From Candidatus Solibacter sp. (lineage in GTDB: Bacteria > Acidobacteriota > Terriglobia > Bryobacterales > Bryobacteraceae), in contig PNKE01000039.1 of NCBI GenBank assembly GCA_013822245.1, positions 1-49,983 on the forward strand: a DNA stretch of 49,983 nt, written 5' to 3'. The stretch's first letter is position 1. Each line of letters begins with the position of its first letter. Positions 45,201 through 49,983 of the stretch are shown here, in pieces. The translations under genes were made by a program, and so were the position numbers. A model generated the notes under the pieces. It made no database searches, had not been told where the DNA came from, and saw only the letters and a list, made by a program, of their open reading frames with translations.

Positions 45201-45326
45201 GTGATCGGGGGACTGGTTTCCTCGACGCTGCTCACGCTGGTGGTGCTGCCGGCCGTATACAGGTTCTTCGACGATGTCAAGACGCCTCCGGTTGAGATGG
45301 AGCCAGCCGCGGAAACCGCCCGGTAG
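42201..45326 (+). CDS. Heavy-metal efflux RND pump (CzcA/CusA family)
   Basis: This 1,041-residue inner-membrane proton-driven pump exports metal ions. It has the RND layout: transmembrane 1 near 12-32, a large periplasmic loop (NVQVQVATIVPGRSPDEVER), helices 2-6 near 340-500, a second loop, and helices 7-12. GGLAIAIGLMVDGSVVVVEN (401-420) is the proton-relay helix with Asp412 and Glu419, typical of the heavy-metal branch. In the second periplasmic loop, DRVDEMVTGVRADVAVKIFG looks more like CzcA-type sequences. The Met that CusA uses for copper and silver in this stretch appears to be Glu here, so a divalent ion (Co, Zn, Cd or Ni) is more likely. That is inference from memory of the families. 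The 150 bases after it hold no clear terminator. Confidence 0.93.
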   Translation: MLNGMIDAALRHHIVVSVAFLAALGLGVEATLDLPMDAFPDVTNVQVQVATIVPGRSPDEVERLATIPVEITMTGLPGMTEMRSQNEPGLSIVTLVFTDNTPVYFARQLVSERLGEVRSRMPEGITPVLGPVSTALSEVYQYTLDHPSDGGRMLTKQELVERRTVQDWVVRPLLRSISGVAEINSTGGYVKQYQVLVDPVRMRYFGVTVGEVHRALASNNANTSGGILPQGPEILLVRSLGLIKSLDDIRSIMIKEHNNTPVYLKDLAEARIGEEVRYGAMVKGGDSEAVGGIVSMTAAGNAKDIVTRVKARVEEINSGGMLPGGLKIVPYYDRSELVDAAIETIVNVLKEGIVLVVIVLFLFLGDLRSSLVVIATLIFTPPMTFLVMNQLGMSANLMSLGGLAIAIGLMVDGSVVVVENVYARLGRSGGVNRMRVIFEAVEEVAVPVVFGISIIIVVFLPLMTLQGMEGKMFSPLAYTIAIALAISLVISLTLSPVLCRYFLRGGREHDTLLLRLFRWPYTRVLGWSMRNPGKTAVASLAAFCASAALFPYLGTTFIPELKEGTVSPNMDRVPNIGLDESIRMEMEAVREIRRIPGVKYVVARLGRGESPVDPAGYNEADTMINLLPPAQRPGITQEMVERQVRAIVTKFPGVNVVMAQPISDRVDEMVTGVRADVAVKIFGDDLNELLKSAREVARIADRVRGTSDIKIDRVGGQVNLDMTVDRQAIARHGLSIQDVNDVVEAAVGGKPATEIYEGERRFEAVVRYPEQYRNSLESIRSIVLKAPDGALLPLGDLGALRVREGLSQIKREAGKRRVVVGINIRDRDLGGYVQELQSSVGNAMRLPAGYYVEYGGQFDNLKRAERHLMVIVPITIATIFFLLFLLFQSIRGALLIILVLPFASLGGIVSLYASGEYLSVPASVGFIALWGIAVLNGVVLVSCIRKLRSDGMEVREAVNTGASMRFRPVLMTATIAALGLVPFLFATGPGSEVQRPLAIVVIGGLVSSTLLTLVVLPAVYRFFDDVKTPPVEMEPAAETAR

Positions 45327-45476
45327 CCGCAGGCTGGCCCGGCGATGCGATTGACGTCAAGACAACGAAGCTACACCCGCGATTCGTTGACGGCCGAACC
45401 AGTGCTCGCAACAGAGGCGCGCGGCGGGCGATCGGTCCCCTCATCAGCGCGACACGCGAGGAACGCAACCGGGCCG

Positions 45477-46880
45477 CTAAACAACCGCCGGGCAGGGACG
45501 TTTTTCGAGAGCCAGGGCCGTTTCGAAGGCGTGGGCGATCTGGAGCAGCCGGGCGTCGCCAAAGGGCCGTCCGATCAACTGGATGCCGACGGGCAGGCCG
45601 GCGGGCGTGTAACCGACATGGATGGCGGCGGCGGGGAAGCCGAGGGCGTTGACGCCGCGGACCAGGCGCGTGGAGGCGATGCGGACGTCTTCCATCTGGC
45701 CGCCGATGCCGACGGTGGTCTGGCCGATGTGGGGCGCGGCGATGGGGCAGATGGGCGTGAGGATGCAGTCTGACTTGTCGAGGAACATGCGCCAGACCTG
45801 CTGCAATCGGGTGCGCAGGCGCTGCGCCTGGACATAGGCGGCGCCGGGAATGGCTCGTCCGATGTCGATGACGGAGGCGACGTCGGCGCCGTAATCGGAG
45901 CGGCGCTTGCGGATATAGGGCTCGTGGACGGCGGCGGCCTCGACGCCAAAGGTGACGTTGGCAACCGTGTTCAACTGGTTGGGTTCAGGGACCGCGCCCA
46001 TGACGAATGTCGCCCCGGCGGTCTCGACCGATTGGGCGGCCAGCAGGATGACGCGTTTGACGTCGGTGTCGATATTCTCGAAATAGAAGTTGCGCGGCAG
46101 CAGGATGCGGACCTGGCGCAGCGTTTCCTGGACGGCATCGGTGTTGACGGCGTAGGGTCCGGCGTCGCGCTGGACGGTGGACGGGTCTTTGGGATCGTGG
46201 CCGGCGAGGGCATCGAGCATGAGAGCCGAGTCTTCGATCGTCTGCGTGAGGGGGCCAATGTGGTCGAGGGAGAAGGCGAGGGGGAGGGCGCCGTATTTCG
46301 AGACCAGACCGTAGGTGGGCTTAAAGCCGGCCAGACCGCAGTAGTGGGCGGGGACGCGGATGGAGCCGCCGGTGTCGCTTCCCGTGGCAGCCAGCGCCAT
46401 GCCTGTGGCGACGGCCACGGCGGAACCGCCGCTGGAGCCGCCGGGGATGCGTTCGGGATCGTAAGGGTTGCGGATGGAGCCGAAGTGGGGATTGTCGGAA
46501 GTGACGCCGCAGGCGTGTTCGTGGAGGCCGGTCTTGCCCAGCATGACGGCGCCGGCCTGGGCGAGGCGGTCAACAGAGGTGGCGTCGAAATCGGGGACAT
46601 AGTCAGTGAAGATCCTCGATCCCGATGTGGTGCGGACGTTGAGAGTGCAGAGCAGGTCTTTGTGAGCGATGGGGATGCCGTGCAACGGGCCGCGGTCCCG
46701 GCCCGAGCGGAGTTCGCCGTCGGCCCTGGCGGCCTGGGCGCGGGCGAGATCGGCGGTGACGGTCATGAAGGCGTTGAGCTTGGGATTGAGTTGCTCGATG
46801 CGCTGGAGGCAGGCTTCGGTGAGTTCAACCGAGCAGACCTGGCGGGCGCGCAACGCCGCGGAGGCTTCGGCGATGGTCAT
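45477..46880 (-). CDS. Amidase-signature family hydrolase (GatA-like)
   Basis: This 467-residue amidase uses a Ser-cisSer-Lys triad. Lys74 (IPIAHKDLLC), Ser149 (IPGGSSGGSAVAVATG) and Ser173 (SDTGGSIRVPAHYCG) are spaced exactly as in GatA enzymes (75 residues from Lys to cis-Ser, then 24 to the nucleophile). The C-terminal part (GVNALGFPAAAIHVGYTPAGLPVGIQLIGRP) is typical. It could be the GatA subunit of the Glu-tRNA(Gln) amidotransferase or, more likely with no gatB nearby, a stand-alone amidase or amide/urea-derivative hydrolase. The ATG overlaps the stop of a 54-residue gene (46877-46880), hinting at a two-subunit enzyme. Substrate unknown. Confidence 0.9.
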   Translation of the reverse strand: MTIAEASAALRARQVCSVELTEACLQRIEQLNPKLNAFMTVTADLARAQAARADGELRSGRDRGPLHGIPIAHKDLLCTLNVRTTSGSRIFTDYVPDFDATSVDRLAQAGAVMLGKTGLHEHACGVTSDNPHFGSIRNPYDPERIPGGSSGGSAVAVATGMALAATGSDTGGSIRVPAHYCGLAGFKPTYGLVSKYGALPLAFSLDHIGPLTQTIEDSALMLDALAGHDPKDPSTVQRDAGPYAVNTDAVQETLRQVRILLPRNFYFENIDTDVKRVILLAAQSVETAGATFVMGAVPEPNQLNTVANVTFGVEAAAVHEPYIRKRRSDYGADVASVIDIGRAIPGAAYVQAQRLRTRLQQVWRMFLDKSDCILTPICPIAAPHIGQTTVGIGGQMEDVRIASTRLVRGVNALGFPAAAIHVGYTPAGLPVGIQLIGRPFGDARLLQIAHAFETALALEKRPCPAVV

Positions 46881-47041
46881 TCGGGGTCCTCCTGGACGCG
46901 GAAGTACTGGCAGGGCTCTTCCTTCCAGTCGATCATGGCGGAGAGCAGGGTGATCGATTTTTCCATCGCTTCCAGGCGCTGGCGCTGGGTTTCATTGAGT
47001 TCGATGCCGCGCGCCTCGGCGGCTTGAGTCCAATCGGCCAT
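46877..47041 (-). CDS. 54-residue GatC/AtzG-like protein coupled to the amidase
   Basis: ATG 47039-47041 to TGA 46877-46879 encodes 54 residues, starting MADWTQAAEARGIELNETQR and ending QYFRVQEDPE. The first 35 residues look like two amphipathic helices (LNETQRQRLEAMEKSITLL), as in GatC and the short AtzG subunits that wrap around amidase partners. The TGA overlaps the amidase ATG by four bases, a strong sign of a real, coupled gene. No ribosome-binding site is visible, and only 14 bases separate it from the divergent acyl-CoA dehydrogenase. Similarity to GatC is inferred from size, helical pattern and context; it is shorter than usual GatC (about 95 residues). Confidence 0.7.
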   Translation of the reverse strand: MADWTQAAEARGIELNETQRQRLEAMEKSITLLSAMIDWKEEPCQYFRVQEDPE

Positions 47042-47055
47042 GGTTTAATCATGGC

Positions 47056-48225
47056 ATGGGCGCGATGACGAACATGGGCGCGGTGCGGCCGCTGACCGTA
47101 TTGGACGAAGACGAGCGGATGCTGCGGGACATGGTGGCCGGCTTCAGCCGCAACGAGATCGGCCCGAGGGTCCGCGAGATGGACGAGAAAGGCGTCTTCG
47201 ACAAGGCGCTGCTGAGGCAGATGTTCGAGCTGGGGCTGATGGGCATCGAGATCCCGGAAGAGTACGGCGGGCAGGGCGGGACGTTCGTACAGGCTTTGAT
47301 CGTGATTGAAGAGATGGCCGCGGCGGATCCTTCAGCGGCGGTGATCGTCGATGTCCAGAACACGCTGGTCAACAATGCCGTCATGCGGTGGGGCACGGAG
47401 GAGCAGAAGCGGCGCTGGCTGCCGCGGCTGGCCACGGACACGCTGGGCGCGTATGCGTTGTCGGAGGCTTCGGCGGGCTCGGATGCGTTCGCGCTGGAGA
47501 CGCGGGCGGTGGAGGACGGCGACGGCTATGTGATCACGGGGCGGAAGCTGTGGATCACGAATGCCGCCGAGGCGGGTCTGTTTCTGGTGTTTGCGAATCT
47601 GCGGCCCGAGGCGGGCTACAAGGGCATCACCTGCTTTGTGATCGGGCGCGGGGCGCCAGGCTTCACAGTGGGGCGGAAAGAAGACAAGCTGGGGATCAGG
47701 GCGTCGTCGACGTGTGAGCTGATTCTGGACGGGGTGCGCGTGGCCAACGACGCGGTGCTGGGCGAGCCGGGCAAGGGCTACAAGATCGCCATCGAAACGC
47801 TGAACGAGGGCCGGATCGGCATTGGCGCGCAGATGGCGGGGCTGGCGCGGGGGGCGCTGGCGCACGCCACGGCGTATGCGAAGCAGCGCCAGCAGTTCGG
47901 GCGGGCGATCGCCGAGTTTCAGGCCGTGCAGTTCGCGCTGGCGCGGATGGCAACCGATATCGAGACGGCGCGTCTATTGGTTTTGAACGCGGCGCGGCTG
48001 AGAGAAGCCGGGGCGGCGTTTGTGAAGGAGTCGGCGATGGCGAAGTACTGGTCGTCGCAGGTGGCCGAGCGCGTGGCGTCAGAGGCGGTCGAGATCTTCG
48101 GCGGCGCCGGGTTCACGCGGGACTATCCCGTGGAGAAGCTCTACCGCGACGCCAAGATCGGGCGCATCTATGAAGGCACGTCGAACATGCAACTGGCGAC
48201 CATCGGGCGTCAGATACTGGGATGA
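47056..48225 (+). CDS. Acyl-CoA dehydrogenase
   Basis: This 389-residue FAD enzyme introduces a trans-2,3 double bond in acyl-CoA during fatty-acid or branched-chain amino acid breakdown. Family motifs are visible: EEYGGQGG, YALSEASAGSDAF (FAD and substrate contact), ITNAAEAGLFLVFAN, KLGIRASSTCELILDGVRV and RQQFGRAIAEFQAVQFALA. The catalytic Glu lies near 373 in RIYEGTSNMQLATIGRQILG. The overall pattern fits short- or branched-chain enzymes. The start is uncertain: ATGs at 47056, 47065 and 47074 are all in frame and none has a good ribosome-binding site. TTTAAT at 47044-47049 would place transcription start on or near the first ATG, so the message may be leaderless. The stop overlaps the next gene. 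Confidence 0.93.
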   Translation: MGAMTNMGAVRPLTVLDEDERMLRDMVAGFSRNEIGPRVREMDEKGVFDKALLRQMFELGLMGIEIPEEYGGQGGTFVQALIVIEEMAAADPSAAVIVDVQNTLVNNAVMRWGTEEQKRRWLPRLATDTLGAYALSEASAGSDAFALETRAVEDGDGYVITGRKLWITNAAEAGLFLVFANLRPEAGYKGITCFVIGRGAPGFTVGRKEDKLGIRASSTCELILDGVRVANDAVLGEPGKGYKIAIETLNEGRIGIGAQMAGLARGALAHATAYAKQRQQFGRAIAEFQAVQFALARMATDIETARLLVLNAARLREAGAAFVKESAMAKYWSSQVAERVASEAVEIFGGAGFTRDYPVEKLYRDAKIGRIYEGTSNMQLATIGRQILG

Positions 48226-49001
48226 GAGGGATGATGACGAAGCAACTGGCGATTCTATTGATGGCGGCGGCCGCCGCGTTCGCGCAGGACGTGAGCGAGG
48301 CCGAGGCGGCTGACATCATCCGGCGGTTCGCGGCCAAGGAGGCCGAGTTTGCGCGGGCGCGGGAGAACTATACCTACCGCCAGCGCTACCGCATCGAGGA
48401 ACTCGACATGAGCGGCCGGGTGATCGGCAAGATGGAGACCGTGGCCGACGTCATTTTCACAGCCGAGGGCAAGCGCACCGAGCGTGTGGTGTTCGCGCCG
48501 ATGAATACGCTGAAGGGACTGCTGATGACGCCCGAGGACGAACAGGATCTGCGCAACGTGCAGCCGTTCGTGTTGACGACCAGGGAAGTAAACGACTACA
48601 AGGTGCGCTATATCGGGCGCGAGAAGATCGACGAGATCGGCGCCTATGTGTTCGCCGTGAAGCCGAAGCAGATGGTGGAGGGCCGGCGGTATTTCGGCGG
48701 GATGATCTGGGTGGACGACCGCGACATGCAGATCGTCAAAACATATGGGCGGGCGATCGGCATCGGCAAGCGGGTGGAAAAGCAGCGCTTCCCGAAGTTC
48801 GAGACCTGGCGCGAGCAGATCGACGGCAAGTACTGGTTCCCGACCTATACCGCCGCCAACGATACACTGCCGTTTGAGAGCGGCCCGCTGCCGATCAAAA
48901 TGCTGGTCACCTACCGCGACTACAAGCAGTTCAAGAGCGATGTCGTCATCACCTACGGCGACGAGGTGGATGAGAGCAAGCCGGCGCCGAAGAAGAAGTA
49001 G
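48222..49001 (+). CDS. Exported outer-membrane lipoprotein-sorting (LolA-like) protein
   Basis: This 259-residue protein has a signal peptide (cut near AAFAQ, about residue 22). Residues 50-240 form a likely half-barrel fold of the LolA/LolB/VioE kind: TVADVIFTAEGKRTERVVF, YKVRYIGREKIDEIGAYVF, RRYFGGMIWVDDRDMQIVK, DGKYWFPTYTAAND, KMLVTYRDYKQFKSDVVITY. Such proteins hold lipids or lipoproteins in the periplasm. It ends in a lysine-rich tail (KPAPKKK). The first ATG overlaps the acyl-CoA dehydrogenase stop by four bases; ATGs at 48231 and 48234 are alternatives. Coupling to a lipid-catabolic enzyme is odd and may be incidental. Confidence 0.78.
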   Translation: MRGMMTKQLAILLMAAAAAFAQDVSEAEAADIIRRFAAKEAEFARARENYTYRQRYRIEELDMSGRVIGKMETVADVIFTAEGKRTERVVFAPMNTLKGLLMTPEDEQDLRNVQPFVLTTREVNDYKVRYIGREKIDEIGAYVFAVKPKQMVEGRRYFGGMIWVDDRDMQIVKTYGRAIGIGKRVEKQRFPKFETWREQIDGKYWFPTYTAANDTLPFESGPLPIKMLVTYRDYKQFKSDVVITYGDEVDESKPAPKKK

Positions 49002-49051
49002 AGGCTGAGCTCCTGGGCGGCGGTTGAGTGGGCGCCGTTCACAAATTCCTT

Positions 49052-49182
49052 CAAGTTCCCTCGGAACTTGCCGATCAATCCAGCACTGAGTAGTTGCGAG
49101 GCGCGGAGAGCCTGCGATTCGCAGGGTGTCCGCCGCGCGGGATCGGCTGCTCCGTACCTTCCCGTGAAGACGGGTCGCAACT
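49052..49182 (+). ncRNA. Structured 5' leader upstream of the collagen-like gene (candidate cis-regulatory RNA)
   Basis: A hairpin, CAAGTTCC/GGAACTTG (49052-49059 with 49063-49070), could end the preceding gene. Beyond it, AGTTGCGA (49092-49099) can pair over eight bases with TCGCAACT (49175-49182). This encloses an arm with GCGCGG/CCGCGC (49101-49106 with 49133-49138) and CCTGCG/CGCAGG (49111-49116 with 49120-49125), and a second hairpin, CCCGT/ACGGG (49161-49165 with 49170-49174). A competing stem, GCCGATC/GATCGGC (49070-49076 with 49141-49147), would cross the closing stem, as in a switch or pseudoknot. The structure ends 21 bases before ATG 49204. It matches no riboswitch consensus I can recall. 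Confidence 0.45.
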
Positions 49183-49203
49183 TTTGGCAAAGGAAACCAG
49201 GGA

Positions 49204-49983
49204 ATGAGAATTCTGCATCAGGTAGCCCTGATTGCGTTGGCGTTCGGAGCCACCGCGGTCTGGGCTGCGGACTTGAAAGTAGTAGCGTCTCCGCACACCT
49301 TCCAGGTGAGCAAGACGCAGGACATAGTGCTGAGCATCGCCAACACCACGCCCGGAACGGGCGCGGGCATCGCGCTGATGAATGGCGACACGATCGAGTT
49401 GTTTCTCGATCTGCGCGGAGGAAGTCTGGCCGAGGCTCCGATTACGACATTGCTGCAGGGACAGAATTTCGAGGGGCAGAATTTCTCGGTTGAGCCGGTG
49501 CCGGGCGAGAACCGGGTCCGGATCACTTACGCCGGAGCAGGAACGCAGTGGAGTTCGGCCGAGAGCATTCAGTTGAGCTTGAAGATCACCACGCCGAGCA
49601 CGCCTGGCGTGGCTTTGGTGGTGATGAAGCTGCCGACGCTGGACGGACGGTTTGGGGCGGCGGAATGGAACGTCTTCCCGATCAACGTGTTGACGGCTAA
49701 CCAAACGCTGGCGGCCGGGCCGCAGGGGCCTGAGGGTCCGCAGGGTCCAACAGGTCCGCAGGGCGTGGCCGGTCCGCAGGGTCCGCAAGGAGTACCTGGG
49801 CCGAGGGGTGACTTTGGGCCGGCGGGATCGCCGGGTCCGGCGGGTGATCCTGGACCGCAGGGTCCGGCTGGTTCGGCAGGTCCGGCGGGCGCGACTGGCG
49901 CCGCTGGTGCGGCTGGCGCAACGGGCGCGACGGGTTCGGCAGGTCCGCAGGGCGAGATTGGTCCGGCGGGTCCGGCTGGTGCT
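49204..49983 (+). CDS. Exported collagen-like (Gly-X-Y repeat) protein, cut by window end
   Basis: From ATG 49204 the frame stays open to the last base, giving 260 residues. Residues 1-20 are a signal peptide ([13 protein letters not shown]). Residues about 21-168 form a beta-rich domain ([37 protein letters not shown]) with a cohesin- or adhesin-like look but no certain family. From residue 172 (base 49717) the chain is pure Gly-X-Y: 29 complete triplets such as [15 protein letters not shown] and GAT before the edge. X-position Pro is frequent, as in bacterial collagens that form triple helices without hydroxyproline. It likely makes an extracellular rod or stalk. The C-terminal anchor is outside the window. 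AGGA about ten bases upstream may be the ribosome-binding site. Confidence 0.85.
   Translation, partial: MRILHQVALIALAFGATAVWAADLKVVASPHTFQVSKTQDIVLSIANTTPGTGAGIALMNGDTIELFLDLRGGSLAEAPITTLLQGQNFEGQNFSVEPVPGENRVRITYAGAGTQWSSAESIQLSLKITTPSTPGVALVVMKLPTLDGRFGAAEWNVFPINVLTANQTLAAGPQGPEGPQGPTGPQGVAGPQGPQGVPGPRGDFGPAGSPGPAGDPGPQGPAGSAGPAGATGAAGAAGATGATGSAGPQGEIGPAGPAGA

Noticed and set aside
49092-49203. Cyclic-di-GMP (GEMM) riboswitch before the collagen-like gene
   Set aside because: GGCAAAGGAAACC near the start codon recalls part of the GEMM consensus, but the order of elements is wrong and the aptamer would extend into the coding region.
49717-49983. CRISPR or tandem DNA repeat at the right edge
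   Set aside because: The periodicity is nine-base and three-base steps of Gly-X-Y codons in an open frame, with no constant repeat and spacer.

Overview
The window is high-GC chromosomal DNA that looks like an acidobacterium of the Solibacter/Bryobacter group (order Bryobacterales). The grounds are three roughly 1,100-1,200 residue TonB-dependent receptors with an N-terminal carboxypeptidase-regulatory-like domain, a type-B succinate dehydrogenase with one membrane subunit, a glycosyltransferase-methyltransferase fusion, Tat- and Sec-exported carbohydrate enzymes, and a ROK regulator. This placement is inferred from gene families; no rRNA or marker gene is present. No tRNA, rRNA, CRISPR array, prophage or insertion sequence was recognised.

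Layout. 0-1.3 kb: the tail of an unknown gene, fabI on the minus strand, and a decayed Tat-exported sugar isomerase-like gene. 1.3-4.9 kb: a lone TonB-dependent receptor on the minus strand, with a consensus sigma-70 promoter, a small tandem repeat just upstream and a 13-bp terminator hairpin. 5.0-8.4 kb: a minus-strand pair (nucleotide-sugar epimerase and TIM-barrel isomerase), then a divergent glycosyltransferase/methyltransferase fusion. 8.5-13.7 kb: sdhCAB and ilvD, ordinary central metabolism. 13.8-37.9 kb: a large glycan-use region, described below. 37.9-39.3 kb: an exported metallophosphoesterase on the minus strand. 39.7-45.3 kb: a three-gene heavy-metal RND efflux operon (TolC-like, adaptor lipoprotein, CzcA-like pump). 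45.5-49.0 kb: an amidase coupled to a 54-residue GatC-like protein, divergent from an acyl-CoA dehydrogenase that is coupled to an exported LolA-like protein. 49.0 kb to the end: a structured leader and the start of an exported collagen-like protein that runs off the window.

The most interesting region is 13.8-37.9 kb. A minus-strand operon (esterase, transglutaminase-like protein, heparinase II/III-like lyase) diverges from a plus-strand series (GH5-like glycosidase, GH20-like enzyme, ROK repressor, two paralogous TonB receptors, APC permease, M20 peptidase, GH123-like DUF4091 protein, small exported protein). The divergent promoter region and the ROK gene's own promoter region carry the same dyad, GTTAG-N13-CTAAC with a shared GGAAAGTT core. 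In both places it sits where transcription should start. I infer a ROK-controlled glycan-utilisation locus built around Oar-like TonB receptors with no SusD partner. The enzyme mix (a lyase plus two Asp-Glu, N-acetylhexosaminidase-like enzymes) suggests an acidic or amino-sugar-containing glycan, but the substrate cannot be read from the sequence.
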